36,184 bases of DNA, taken from Candidatus Gastranaerophilales bacterium (lineage in GTDB: Bacteria; Cyanobacteriota; Vampirovibrionia; Gastranaerophilales; Gastranaerophilaceae). Below the pieces are notes generated by a model that saw only the letters and a program-made list of their open reading frames with translations, was not told the origin of the DNA and made no database searches. The stretch lies in NCBI GenBank assembly GCA_947589705.1, contig CANQCO010000007.1:1-36184 (forward strand). The letters are read 5' to 3'. Each line of letters begins with the position of its first letter. Position 1 is the first letter of the stretch. Of the stretch, positions 1 to 10,093 are shown in pieces. The position numbers were made by a program, and so were the translations under genes.

Positions 1-1
1 T

Positions 2-754
2 TCTCAGCTTTATCCTAACAATATTTCCATTAAAGAACAGCTTGATTTAGGAATTGCTTTATCTAAAAAAAAATATAAAGCGCAAAAATTCTTAGCTTAT
101 TTTCAGGCTTATACCAATACCTATAAGCCCGTTAATGAACTCGAAAATATTTATAATCAGGCATTATCTCATGATGATGTTATCGGCATGTCTATAGGTA
201 CACGTCCTGACTGTGTCGACAGCGAAAAACTTGACCTGATTGCCTCTTATACAAAAAATCATTACGTTTGGCTTGAATACGGGCTTCAAAGTATTCATGA
301 AAAATCTTTAAAATTTATCAATCGGGGACATTCTTTTGAAACTTTTTGCATTGCTCTTAAGGAAACTCAGAAAAGAAATATTAATGTCTGTGCACATGTA
401 ATTTTAGGGCTGCCGAACGAAACTAGAAAAGACATGCTTGAAACTGCTAAAGTTCTTGGCGATTTAGGTATTAACGGTGTTAAAATCCACCTTTTATGCG
501 TCTTAAATAATACAAGGCTCGTAAAACTATATTATCAGGGCAAAATCCCGATGATGGAAGAAGATGAATATGTTGAAACAGCATGCGACTTTTTAGAAAT
601 GCTTCCGCCTTCCGTTACTATCCACCGCCTAGCCGGTAACGGCTTAAAACCTAACATGCTGGCTCCTGCTTGGCTCAGCAAAAAATTTGTTGTTTTAAAT
701 AAAATTGATAAACTGCTTGAAAACAGAAATTCTTATCAGGGTGCTAAATTATAA
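2..754 (+). CDS. Radical SAM protein, YhcC/TIGR01212-like (5' truncated by window edge)
   Basis: The frame of ORF 188..754 stays open back to base 2 (SQLYPNNISIKEQLDLGIALSKKKYKAQKFLAYFQAYTNTYKPVNELENIYNQALSHDDVIGMSIGTRPDC...). AYFQAYTNTY and GxSIGTRPDC are typical of this family, so the ATG at 188 is internal. Confidence 0.88.
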   Translation, partial: SQLYPNNISIKEQLDLGIALSKKKYKAQKFLAYFQAYTNTYKPVNELENIYNQALSHDDVIGMSIGTRPDCVDSEKLDLIASYTKNHYVWLEYGLQSIHEKSLKFINRGHSFETFCIALKETQKRNINVCAHVILGLPNETRKDMLETAKVLGDLGINGVKIHLLCVLNNTRLVKLYYQGKIPMMEEDEYVETACDFLEMLPPSVTIHRLAGNGLKPNMLAPAWLSKKFVVLNKIDKLLENRNSYQGAKL

Positions 755-1366
755 ACTTGATTTTTTCAAATTTATCAAATCTTTAACGTCTTTTTTTGAA
801 AGTTTTTTTGCTCCGCCCAAAAGCATGGTATTTAGCATTACCTGTGCATAATATTCTGCCGTTTCAAGTTTAAAAAACGCATGCTTTAAATCTTTTGCAA
901 TCGCAACTGCCCCGTGGTTCGCCATCAGAACAACATCTCTGTCTTCTAAATATTTTACCGTATTTTCTACAAGTTCCATGCTTGAGGGCATGGCATAAGG
1001 CGCAAGGGGTATATCTTCAAAATATAATATATTTTCTGACATAATGGGTTCATTTAACGCCAGATTGCATGCCGCAAATGATGTCAAATATACTGGGTGT
1101 GCATGTATTATTGCATTAACATCTTTTCTTCTTTTATATATTTCTATATGCAGCATTTTTTCTGATGAAGCTTTTTTATCTTCCAGTTCTTTTCCTGTTT
1201 CATCCGTCAAAACTATATCATCTTTATCAAGAAATCCCAAAGCCGAACCCGATGTTGTTATTAAAATCCCTTTTTTTGTCCTCATACTTATATTCCCTGA
1301 CGTCGAAAAGGTTAATTTTTTTTTATAAAGCAATTCCCCAATATTTATTATATCTTCTTCTTTCAT
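749..1366 (-). CDS. Class II aldolase/adducin family protein (L-fuculose-phosphate aldolase-like)
   Basis: Motifs TSGNISMRTKKGILITTSG, IHAHPVYLTSFAACN and MANHGAVAIAKDLKHAFFKLETAEYYA. Confidence 0.85.
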   Translation of the reverse strand: MKEEDIINIGELLYKKKLTFSTSGNISMRTKKGILITTSGSALGFLDKDDIVLTDETGKELEDKKASSEKMLHIEIYKRRKDVNAIIHAHPVYLTSFAACNLALNEPIMSENILYFEDIPLAPYAMPSSMELVENTVKYLEDRDVVLMANHGAVAIAKDLKHAFFKLETAEYYAQVMLNTMLLGGAKKLSKKDVKDLINLKKSSL

Positions 1367-1429
1367 ATTTTCTCCTTAATTTAATATTTATATTAACAGA
1401 TTATATATATTTTTTGCTATAATTTTCTT

Positions 1430-2569
1430 ATGTTCATTAAGAAATTAGGGATAAAAAATTTCAGAAATTATTCTGATATTGAGCTTGAATTAAACTCAAA
1501 TAAGGTTCTTTTTATAGGTAAAAACGCTCAAGGGAAGACTAATTTACTTGAAGCTGTTTATTATCTTTCTTCTTTAGATTCCCTAAGAGCTAAAACAGAT
1601 AACGAATTAATAAAATGGGGTGAAGATTTTTGCACCATTAAAGCACAAATAAATAAATTTGATATTGATACTGATTTAGAGGTATTAATAAATCCGCCAA
1701 ACAGAAAAAAATTAAAAGTAAACGGAATAAATAAAAATAAATCTTCTGAGTTTATAAGTAATATTTCTGCGGTTTGTTTCACAACAAATGACCTTTTACT
1801 ATTAAGAGGAACACCCGATGACAGAAGAAAATGGCTTGATTCTGCCATCAGCCAGATCTTCCCTGCTTATATTGACAGACTTAATAAATATAATAAAATT
1901 AAAACTCAAAAAAATAATTACCTTAAAAACTTAAAAGGTAATTTATCAGCTGATACTTCTGTTTTAGACATTTGGAACGAACAACTCGCAATCACAGGAA
2001 GCAATCTGACATATATAAGAATTAATTTCCTATATGAACTTCAAAAAATTGCAAAAGAAAAACACTTAAAAATTTCTAATACCGAACACTTAGAAACTAT
2101 ATATAATTCAACTATAATAGGCGATATAAACTCCAAAGAAAAATTTGAGTTTAATAATGAATATATTTTAGAAAATTTTAAAAATAAACTTGAAGAAAAG
2201 AAACCCGAAGAAATAATAAGAGCGCAATCGGTTGTTGGTGCGCACAGGGACGATGTTTCTTTCTTTATAAACAATAATGAAGCTAAAAAATACGCTTCTC
2301 AAGGCCAACAAAGAACCATAGTACTATCTTTAAAACTGGCGGAACTTGAACTCATCAAAGAAAAAATCAACACTAATGCAATTTTGCTTCTTGATGATGT
2401 TTTAGCCGAACTGGATGATTTAAGGCAAAATTTCCTTTTAGATGCAATAGGAGATGAAACTCAAACAATTATTACATCCGTAGACACTCTGCATTTTAAG
2501 GAAGAATACTTAAAAAATGTTGAAATTTTTGAGATTAAGGACAATCAGGTAATAAGAAAAACAACTTAA
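1430..2569 (+). CDS. recF: DNA replication/repair protein RecF
   Basis: N-terminus KLGIKNFRNYSDIELEL, Walker A GKNAQGKTNLLEAVYYLSSLDSLRA, signature SQGQQRTIVLSLKLAEL, Walker B LLLDDVLAELD. Confidence 0.96.
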   Translation: MFIKKLGIKNFRNYSDIELELNSNKVLFIGKNAQGKTNLLEAVYYLSSLDSLRAKTDNELIKWGEDFCTIKAQINKFDIDTDLEVLINPPNRKKLKVNGINKNKSSEFISNISAVCFTTNDLLLLRGTPDDRRKWLDSAISQIFPAYIDRLNKYNKIKTQKNNYLKNLKGNLSADTSVLDIWNEQLAITGSNLTYIRINFLYELQKIAKEKHLKISNTEHLETIYNSTIIGDINSKEKFEFNNEYILENFKNKLEEKKPEEIIRAQSVVGAHRDDVSFFINNNEAKKYASQGQQRTIVLSLKLAELELIKEKINTNAILLLDDVLAELDDLRQNFLLDAIGDETQTIITSVDTLHFKEEYLKNVEIFEIKDNQVIRKTT

Positions 2570-4158
2570 CCCGCATTTTTAAAATCGCTGCCGCCAACGA
2601 TTCTTAAGCGTCTTTCACTGCCTTCACCTATACTTTCGCTTGAGAGATTATGCTGTTCAACGAGTTCATGCTGAAGTTTTCTTATCTGCTGGTTTTGAGG
2701 ATGAAGTTCAACATTATCGGCACCTGCCAAAATCTTTTGTATTGCAGCTTTTGCTTCATCGAGTGCACGTTCCGCATCATCATAATAACCTTGCAAAGTT
2801 TCTGAATCCGTTATATGAAGCGCTTCTTTTACAACTTTCTGCACCTGCGACATAGAATTTGAACGTACATAATATATAGGCAGTTTATAATCATTTGCAA
2901 TGCTTAAAATTTTTGTTCCGCCTTTTGCAAATGCCTTATGAACTATAACTATATCGGCTTCTTCTATGTTCCTGGTAATTTCCGCCTGCAAGTTTAAACG
3001 CTCCAAAACTTTATCCAAAACAGTTCTTGAAACCGCATAAATATATATTTTTTTAAAATCTTTAACCTGTTTTACGTACTCTTGACGGGAAAAACTGAAT
3101 TTTAATTTCTGACTTGCAAGAGTTTCTTCTTCCTGCTGCACTTTTTCCTGAACTATTTCTTCTTCATCTTTTGTTTTATTTTCATAAACCTGATCGACTT
3201 TTCTTATTTCAGGTCTTATAGGCCAGCCTCTTAATATGTAGTCAACAGCTTCTGCGGTATTTTTGTACACGGCAAGAGTATTTCTGTCAATAATTTCAAT
3301 AACTATATCAAAAGTCGGTTGTTTTTCTCTTTCAAGAACCGTTTTTTGTGAGCCTCTGCGCTTAGCTTCATCGTCACCTAACGTAACAGAACTTACTCCA
3401 CCGACTAAATCCGATAACGTAGGGTTTTTAATAAGGTTATCAAGAGTATTTCCGTGAGCTGTTGCAATAAGCATAACCCCGCGTTCTGCTATCGTTCTTG
3501 CTGCCTGAGCTTCTTCTTCCGTACCTATTTCATCGACGACAATTACTTCAGGTGTATGGTTTTCAACCGCTTCAATCATAATATCTTTTTGATATATCGG
3601 CTGAGAAACCTGCATTCTTCTTGCTCTACCTATTGCAGGATGTGGAGTATCACCATCACCTGCTATTTCGTTTGAAGTATCAACAATTACAACTCTTTTA
3701 CCCAAATCATCCGCTACCAGCCTTGATATTTCTCTTAATTTAGTTGTTTTACCAACCCCCGGACGTCCTAAAAATAATATACTTTTATTTTGAAGTACAA
3801 AATCCTTTATACACGCAATTGTTACAACACGTCCTATTCTGCATGTCAACCCTACAACTTTGCCTTGTCTGTTTTTTATGGCACTTATTCTGTGAAGTGT
3901 TCCCGCAATTCCCGAACGATTATCATTTGTAAACGGCTGTATCCTTGATGTAATATATTCTATATCCTCTTCTTGAATAATATCACTGCCTATAAAATCT
4001 GTCCTTTTATCCGAATAACGTATTTCCCCGACTCTACCTAAATCAAGCACCAATTCTATTGCATCATCCAAATTGTACGGCTTTAGTGCTTCCACTATCT
4101 TTGGAGGTAAAATTTCAATTAACCTTCTTAGGTCATTGTGAAATTGTATCTTATCCAT
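2566..4158 (-). CDS. AAA ATPase with C-terminal R3H-like domain, Ycf45/SpoIIIAA-like
   Basis: Walker A FLGRPGVGKTTKLREISR, VVIVDTSNEIAGDGDTPHPAIGRARRMQV, EVIVVDEIGTEEEAQAARTIAERGVMLIATAHGN. The C-terminus is R3H-like. Length 530 aa. Confidence 0.9.
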   Translation of the reverse strand: MDKIQFHNDLRRLIEILPPKIVEALKPYNLDDAIELVLDLGRVGEIRYSDKRTDFIGSDIIQEEDIEYITSRIQPFTNDNRSGIAGTLHRISAIKNRQGKVVGLTCRIGRVVTIACIKDFVLQNKSILFLGRPGVGKTTKLREISRLVADDLGKRVVIVDTSNEIAGDGDTPHPAIGRARRMQVSQPIYQKDIMIEAVENHTPEVIVVDEIGTEEEAQAARTIAERGVMLIATAHGNTLDNLIKNPTLSDLVGGVSSVTLGDDEAKRRGSQKTVLEREKQPTFDIVIEIIDRNTLAVYKNTAEAVDYILRGWPIRPEIRKVDQVYENKTKDEEEIVQEKVQQEEETLASQKLKFSFSRQEYVKQVKDFKKIYIYAVSRTVLDKVLERLNLQAEITRNIEEADIVIVHKAFAKGGTKILSIANDYKLPIYYVRSNSMSQVQKVVKEALHITDSETLQGYYDDAERALDEAKAAIQKILAGADNVELHPQNQQIRKLQHELVEQHNLSSESIGEGSERRLRIVGGSDFKNAG

Positions 4159-4204
4159 TATGTCCCTTTCGCTAATGTACGCGCTCAGGTGATTTTTTCT
4201 TGTA

Positions 4205-4249
4205 CCAACTATAGGACCTTTTTATTTTTTTCTCCTGCCCTATAATTGG
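4205..4249 (-). promoter_or_regulatory. Hairpin in the 5' leader of the Ycf45-like gene
   Basis: Plus-strand arms CCAACTATAGG (4205-4215) and CCTATAATTGG (4239-4249): 11 positions with one G-U, 23-nt loop. It lies between a TGGTATAAT box (minus, 4274-4266) and the start codon at 4158. Confidence 0.5.
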
Positions 4250-4265
4250 GGCTGACTACACTTAT

Positions 4266-4274
4266 ATTATACCA
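4266..4274 (-). promoter_or_regulatory. Extended -10 promoter element for the Ycf45-like gene
   Basis: TGGTATAAT on the minus strand, about 108 bp upstream of the start codon. Confidence 0.5.
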
Positions 4275-4360
4275 CTTTTTCTAAACTTTTCCACATTATA
4301 TTACTATATTTGTAGTAATGTTAAAATCACAGCAATTATCGACAATATAAACTTTTTTTT

Positions 4361-4402
4361 AACAATAAAAGACGGCTGTATATTTGCCGTCTTTTTATTG
4401 TT
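4361..4402 (-). terminator. Intrinsic terminator downstream of fusA
   Basis: AACAATAAAAGACGGC / GCCGTCTTTTTATTGTT hairpin with one bulge, flanked by A/T tracts. Confidence 0.8.
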
Positions 4403-4453
4403 TTACTGCTCATTGCATATCAGCTTCACTTTGTTTCAGCCTATACAAAATTG

Positions 4454-6538
4454 TTATGCGTTAGCACCTGCTTTTGAAATGATTTCTTCCTGAACATTCA
4501 TCGGAACTTGTTCATATTTCAAAAATTCCATAGAGAATGTGCCTCTGCCTTGAGTATTAGAACGTAAATCTGTTGCATAACCGAACATATTTCCTAAAGG
4601 AACAGTAGCTCTTACAATTACGTTACCGGTATTACCTAAAGGTTCTTGACCTTCTACACGTCCTCTTCTTCTTGAAATATCACCAATAATTGTACCTGTG
4701 TATTCATCAGGAATTTCTATTTCTACTTTCATCATAGGTTCAAGTATGCAAGGTCTTGCTTTTTTACATCCGTCCTTAATAGCCATAGAACCTGCAATTT
4801 TGAATGCCATTTCAGATGAGTCAACTTCGTGATAAGAACCGTCATAAAGTTCAACTTTAACGTCTATCATCGGATATCCTGCCAATATTCCGCCTTCAAG
4901 AGCTTCTTCCATACCTTTTCTTGCAGGTTCGATGTATTCTTTCGGAATAGCACCACCGACGATTTTGTTTTCAAATACGAAGCCTTCATTTTCGCCTGCA
5001 GGTGAAATTCTGATTTTAACGTGTCCGTATTGACCTTTACCACCTGACTGACGAATAAATTTAGAGTCTTGATCAGCATTACCTAAAATAGTTTCACGAT
5101 ATGCAACCTGTGGTTTACCTACATTAGCGTCAACTTTAAATTCTCTTAACAGACGGTCAACAATAATATCTAAGTGAAGTTCTCCCATACCTGATATGAT
5201 TGTTTGTCCTGTTTCCGTATCAGATTTAACTCTGAATGAAGGATCTTCTTCTGCAAGTTTTTGAAGGGCAATACCCATTTTATCTTGGTCTGCTTTTGTT
5301 TTAGGTTCAATAGCAACTGAAATAACGGGATCAGGGAATTCCATTTTTTCCAATATAATAGGTGCATTTTCGTCACAAAGCGTATCACCTGTTGTTGTAT
5401 CTTTTAAACCGACCGCTGCACAGATATCACCTGCATATACTTCGGTTATTTCGTTTCTTTGATCTGCATACATTTGTACTAAACGTGAGATACGTTCTTT
5501 ATTTCCGTTTGTAGCGTTTAATACATAAGAACCTGCGGTTAATTTACCCGAATATACTCTTAAGAATGTTAAACGTCCTACATAAGGGTCTGTCATAATC
5601 TTAAATGCCAATGCTGAAAAAGGTTCTGCTTCAGATGAATGTCTTGCAACTTTTGTTCCGTCCTCAAGTTCACCTTCAATAGCCTTTACATCAACGGGTG
5701 ACGGCATATAATCCATAACAGCGTCAAGAAGTAATTGAACACCTTTATTTTTAAATGCAGTACCGCAAGTAACGGGAACTATTTTGTTTTCGCATACAGC
5801 TTTTCTTAATACTTTCTTAAGTTCTTCTATTGTAGGTTCTTCACCTTCCATAAATTTCATCATTAAGTCATCATCAAATTCAGATATTGCTTCAACGAGT
5901 GCTGCATGATATTCTTTTGCTTTATCCATCATATCTGCGGGAATATCTTCTTCTCTGATATCCGTACCTAAGTCATTGGTATAGATTTCAGCTTTCATAC
6001 GCATAAGGTCGATTAACCCTGTAAATTTATCTTCCGCACCGATTGGTAATTGGATTGGAACGGCATTTGCGTTTAATCTATTCTTAATTTGGTCAACAAC
6101 TCTGTAGAAGTTAGCACCTGTTCTGTCCATTTTATTTACGAATACCATTCTCGGTACTTCATATCTGTTAGCTTGTCTCCAAACTGTTTCTGATTGAGAT
6201 TGAACACCGCCTACTGCACAAAATACAGCAACAACACCATCTAATACACGGAGTGAACGCTCAACTTCAATAGTAAAGTCAACGTGCCCAGGGGTATCAA
6301 TGATGTTAAATTGGTGATTTTTCCACATTGCAGTAACAGCTGCCGATTGGATTGTAATACCTCTTTCTCTTTCCTGATCCATAAAGTCGGTTACAGCTGC
6401 ACCATCGTGTACTTCACCGATTTTATGTGTTTTACCTGTGTAGAATAAGATACGTTCGGTTGTTGTGGTTTTACCTGCGTCAATGTGAGCTGCAATACCA
6501 AAGTTTCTTACTCTCTCTAAGGGAACTTGTCTTGCCAT
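4454..6538 (-). CDS. fusA: Elongation factor G
   Basis: [37 protein letters not shown]; 694 aa full length. Confidence 0.98.
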   Translation of the reverse strand: MARQVPLERVRNFGIAAHIDAGKTTTTERILFYTGKTHKIGEVHDGAAVTDFMDQERERGITIQSAAVTAMWKNHQFNIIDTPGHVDFTIEVERSLRVLDGVVAVFCAVGGVQSQSETVWRQANRYEVPRMVFVNKMDRTGANFYRVVDQIKNRLNANAVPIQLPIGAEDKFTGLIDLMRMKAEIYTNDLGTDIREEDIPADMMDKAKEYHAALVEAISEFDDDLMMKFMEGEEPTIEELKKVLRKAVCENKIVPVTCGTAFKNKGVQLLLDAVMDYMPSPVDVKAIEGELEDGTKVARHSSEAEPFSALAFKIMTDPYVGRLTFLRVYSGKLTAGSYVLNATNGNKERISRLVQMYADQRNEITEVYAGDICAAVGLKDTTTGDTLCDENAPIILEKMEFPDPVISVAIEPKTKADQDKMGIALQKLAEEDPSFRVKSDTETGQTIISGMGELHLDIIVDRLLREFKVDANVGKPQVAYRETILGNADQDSKFIRQSGGKGQYGHVKIRISPAGENEGFVFENKIVGGAIPKEYIEPARKGMEEALEGGILAGYPMIDVKVELYDGSYHEVDSSEMAFKIAGSMAIKDGCKKARPCILEPMMKVEIEIPDEYTGTIIGDISRRRGRVEGQEPLGNTGNVIVRATVPLGNMFGYATDLRSNTQGRGTFSMEFLKYEQVPMNVQEEIISKAGANA

Positions 6539-6742
6539 TTTCTTTTTCCTTTATTATCTCTACTTTAATTATTCTTAGCTTTCGCTTTATTTTTAATCTT
6601 TACATAAAAATAATTTTTTTTAAAGAATATGGTTAATATTCTGTTAATTATGAAGAAAACTTAATATATAAAATTTTTTTCTAAAGTTTTTTATCTGCAT
6701 TCCGAATTATATTTTATTCAGTATTTTAAAGGAGATTTTATA

Positions 6743-6949
6743 ATGGATAAAAACAATTATAAAAACATATTTGGAGATACAGAAAAAATAATAAATGCCA
6801 TACAAAAATTCCTCGAAAAAGGTAAAGAAGATGAAGAAAATTTAAATAAAATAGAAGAATCTTCTGAGCTTTCTATAAATAAAATCATTGACTCTGTTGT
6901 TGATAAAGAAGTTAATGAAGCTATAAAACAAATTATTGATAAAATTTAA
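6743..6949 (+). CDS. Small hypothetical protein (68 aa, highly charged, helical)
   Basis: ATG preceded by a strong SD (aaaggagattttataATG) and in the same orientation as asnS. No family recognised. Confidence 0.6.
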   Translation: MDKNNYKNIFGDTEKIINAIQKFLEKGKEDEENLNKIEESSELSINKIIDSVVDKEVNEAIKQIIDKI

Positions 6950-7018
6950 ATATTTTATTTAATTTGTAATCTAAATATGTTATTATTAACCCGCCGATAT
7001 TTTAGAGGGGTTAATTTT

Positions 7019-8302
7019 ATGAAAAAAATTTGGATACGTGATATTAAAGACTATGAAGGACAAACCGTTACACTTCAAGCATGGCTTTATAATAAACGCT
7101 CTAGCGGTAAATTACATTTTCTTCAATTAAGAGACGGTACGGCAGAAATTCAAGCTGTTGTTTTTAAGGGCAATGTATCTGATGAAGTTTTTGATTTGGC
7201 AGACAAAATTCCACAGGAAAGCTCCGTAGAAGTAACAGGAACAGTAAAAAAACATGACCGCTCAAAAATAGGTTTTGAACTTGATGCAGCTGATGTTAAA
7301 GTTATGTCTGTTGCAAATGATTATCCTATTACTCCAAAGGAACACGGGACACACTTTTTAATGGAACATCGCCACTTGTGGCTTCGTTCTTTAAAACAAA
7401 AAGCTATTTTAAATGTACGTCACAGAATTATTAAATCTGTTCGTGACTTTTTTGATTCACACGGTTTTACTCTGGTTGATGCACCTATATTTACTCCTAA
7501 CGCTTGTGAAGGAACTACCAACCTGTTTGAAACAGATTATTTTGATACAAAAGCATATTTAACACAATCAGGACAATTATATATGGAAGCTGCTGCAATG
7601 GCTGTCGGTAAAGCATATTGTTTTGGTCCTACCTTCAGAGCCGAAAAATCCAAAACACGCAGACATTTAACCGAGTTTTGGATGGTTGAACCCGAAGTTG
7701 CATTTGCAGACATCTATGATGATATGGATTTAGCTGAAGAGTTTGTTGAATACATAGTTCAGCAAGTTTTAGAGCATAATAGGGCAGACCTTGAAACTCT
7801 TGAACGTGATATTTCCAAACTTGAAAATATAAAACGTCCGTTCCCTAGAATTTCTTATGACGAAGCCATTGAAATTCTTCATAAGAAAGGAAATGATACG
7901 CCTTGGGGTGAAGACTTCGGCGGTGATGAAGAAACTTTAATCTCCGAAGAATTTGACAGACCTGTTATGATTCACCATTATCCCATGGCAGTTAAAGCAT
8001 TCTATATGAAACAAGATGGAAATAAAGCTGCATGCGTTGATGTTATAGCACCTGAAGGCTACGGTGAAATGATTGGCGGCGGTCAAAGAGAAGAAGACCT
8101 TGATAAACTGCTTGCTAAAATTAAAGAACAAGGACTTTCTGAAGAAGTTTTCGACTGGTACTTGGATTTAAGAAAATATGGTTCTGTTCCACATGCCGGT
8201 TTCGGTCTTGGTATAGAAAGAACTGTTGCTTGGATTTGCGGTTTGCCTCACGTTCGTGAAACAATTCCATTTCCAAGGTTAATGGATAGAATCAGACCTT
8301 AA
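7019..8302 (+). CDS. asnS: Asparaginyl-tRNA synthetase
   Basis: Class II motifs [21 protein letters not shown] and [33 protein letters not shown]. Start moved to ATG 7019, which has SD agaggggtt. Confidence 0.96.
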   Translation: MKKIWIRDIKDYEGQTVTLQAWLYNKRSSGKLHFLQLRDGTAEIQAVVFKGNVSDEVFDLADKIPQESSVEVTGTVKKHDRSKIGFELDAADVKVMSVANDYPITPKEHGTHFLMEHRHLWLRSLKQKAILNVRHRIIKSVRDFFDSHGFTLVDAPIFTPNACEGTTNLFETDYFDTKAYLTQSGQLYMEAAAMAVGKAYCFGPTFRAEKSKTRRHLTEFWMVEPEVAFADIYDDMDLAEEFVEYIVQQVLEHNRADLETLERDISKLENIKRPFPRISYDEAIEILHKKGNDTPWGEDFGGDEETLISEEFDRPVMIHHYPMAVKAFYMKQDGNKAACVDVIAPEGYGEMIGGGQREEDLDKLLAKIKEQGLSEEVFDWYLDLRKYGSVPHAGFGLGIERTVAWICGLPHVRETIPFPRLMDRIRP

Positions 8303-8310
8303 AAATAAGA

Positions 8311-8338
8311 AAAACTGTTTATTTTTATAAACAGTTTT
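8311..8338. terminator. Bidirectional intrinsic terminator between asnS and the convergent gene
   Basis: Perfect 12-bp stem AAAACTGTTTAT-TTTT-ATAAACAGTTTT followed by a T tract. Confidence 0.85.
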
Positions 8339-9040
8339 TTATTTTTTTAGATTTGCTAATATCATTTCTTCTATGGATGAAAAAACTACTTCATTCAACA
8401 TTGTTGATAATAAGTCTACTTTTCCATTTTTATCATAAAATGTTACTTTTGATTTTGTTACAGGATTACTATCATCATCGTCCATTTCTATAGTTGTATC
8501 AACTACTCTATATGAACCATCTTTATCATATATTGTTTCTTTTATATTTGATTTATATCCTGAATCCTTATTATCTGTATTATTAACAACAGCTTCTTTA
8601 TTAATAGAACCATCAGTATTATATAAAGTTACTACATAACTTCCATCGCCTTTATAATAAGTTTTTTTAGTAAGTTCATTTTTTTTATTATATTCTTCAA
8701 CAATTTTTTCAGGAGTTTTTTCTGAGAGTATATTACTTATAGCTTTAGCAAAAGAGATATTTTCTTCTTTTACAACAGTTGTTTTTCCATTAAAACCATT
8801 ATGTTTAGTACAGTTAAAATCTCCTTCTTTATATGTTTTATCCCAAATATATATAGAATCAGATGTAGGAGTTAACCCTTCCATTGCGAAATATATATTA
8901 ATTTCATTTTCAACCTTCTCTTTATAATCAGCAGAATTTTGTTGTATAACATCACTATCTTTATTTCCTGCTGTTGAAGAAGATTTTGTACTGCCAATAT
9001 TTGAAACACCATATGTTGAATTTGGTTCTATAACGTTCAT
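8339..9040 (-). CDS. Hypothetical protein with C-terminal YxKDGS-type repeats
   Basis: 233-aa ORF containing YYKGDGSYVVTLYNTDGS, IYDKDGSYRVVDTTIE and FYDKNGKVDLL. No family recognised. Confidence 0.75.
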   Translation of the reverse strand: MNVIEPNSTYGVSNIGSTKSSSTAGNKDSDVIQQNSADYKEKVENEINIYFAMEGLTPTSDSIYIWDKTYKEGDFNCTKHNGFNGKTTVVKEENISFAKAISNILSEKTPEKIVEEYNKKNELTKKTYYKGDGSYVVTLYNTDGSINKEAVVNNTDNKDSGYKSNIKETIYDKDGSYRVVDTTIEMDDDDSNPVTKSKVTFYDKNGKVDLLSTMLNEVVFSSIEEMILANLKK

Positions 9041-9167
9041 ATTTATTATCCTCGTAACTATATAAAAAATTTTTGAAGATAAGAATTGACTTTTAACATC
9101 AAAAATAAACTATTTGTAACATAACTTAAAAGGTGGTTTTTAGATAAAGTCGATTTATAATAAAAGA

Positions 9168-9644
9168 ATGAGAATATTAGGAATAGATCCGGGGCTTGCT
9201 ATTGTAGGCTACTCTATATTAGAAATTAATAAAGATGAAACAATGCTTGTTTCATCAGGTTCAATACAAACGGATAAAAATAAATCAGACGCCTCAAGAT
9301 TATATGAAATTCAAAGTGATTTAATAACAATTATAGAAAAATATAAACCACAAGCAGCCAGTATTGAAAAACTTTTTTATTTCAAGAATCAAAAAACGGT
9401 TATTCCTGTAGCTGAAGCACGAGGGGTAATACTTTCTGTTCTTGAATCTAAATCTGTTCCGATTTATGAATATACTCCGATAGAAGTAAAACAAATGATT
9501 ACAGGATACGGCAGAGCTTCAAAAGATGAAGTGGCTAGAATTGTTGAAATGTCAATAAAATATAAAAAGCTTCCAAAACTAGATGATACATTAGATTCAA
9601 TTGCTATTGCACTTTGCTGTTCACGAACTAATAATATAAATTAA
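9168..9644 (+). CDS. ruvC: Crossover junction endodeoxyribonuclease RuvC
   Basis: N-terminus MRILGIDPGLAIVGYSI, IEKLFYFKNQKTVIPVAEARGVIL, VKQMITGYGRASKDEV, LDDTLDSIAIALC. Confidence 0.96.
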   Translation: MRILGIDPGLAIVGYSILEINKDETMLVSSGSIQTDKNKSDASRLYEIQSDLITIIEKYKPQAASIEKLFYFKNQKTVIPVAEARGVILSVLESKSVPIYEYTPIEVKQMITGYGRASKDEVARIVEMSIKYKKLPKLDDTLDSIAIALCCSRTNNIN

Positions 9645-9656
9645 AAAGAGAAAATT

Positions 9657-10091
9657 ATGGAACAAAAATCATTAATTAAGATAATTACTATAGTTTCTGT
9701 ATTAACGGGTGCAATTACAGGTGTAGTTTCTGTTATACCGTTTTTATCTTTTCTTTTAATGATAACAGTAATGTTTTTTATGGCGCCTTTTATAATTATT
9801 TATCTTAGACATTTAAATATAATAAAAGATACACAAATTGATAAAAGCATGATTTATGGTGCAATATCAGGTTTTACAGGTTTTATCGGATATTCTTTAA
9901 CTTTCTTCCCGATTGCTTTTATAATTGACAGCATATTTAAAACTCAAACATTTTTTTGGGTTAAAGTTGTATGTCAGAACTTTTTATTTACTTTAACACT
10001 CATATTTTGTACTTCATTACTTTGTGCAATGTTTAATGCTTTTTCCGGCTTTTTAACTTCATATACAATACAATATATAAATAAGAGGTAA
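9657..10091 (+). CDS. Integral membrane protein of unknown function
   Basis: 144 aa with about four hydrophobic segments. Sits between ruvC and mtnA with 12-bp and 2-bp gaps. Confidence 0.7.
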   Translation: MEQKSLIKIITIVSVLTGAITGVVSVIPFLSFLLMITVMFFMAPFIIIYLRHLNIIKDTQIDKSMIYGAISGFTGFIGYSLTFFPIAFIIDSIFKTQTFFWVKVVCQNFLFTLTLIFCTSLLCAMFNAFSGFLTSYTIQYINKR

Positions 10092-10093
10092 AC

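Noticed and set aside
1044-1422. Plus-strand ORFs 1044..1328 and 1165..1422
   Set aside because: Antisense to the confident class II aldolase gene; low-complexity products; no SD.
3263-3932. Plus-strand ORFs 3263, 3454 and 3744
   Set aside because: Antisense to the Ycf45-like gene; the protein sequences look like shadow translations.
4287-4295. TTTTCCACA, a cyanobacterial-type DnaA box, in the Ycf45-fusA intergenic region
   Set aside because: Only one intergenic copy (another lies inside fusA near 6319). No cluster, so no support for an origin here.
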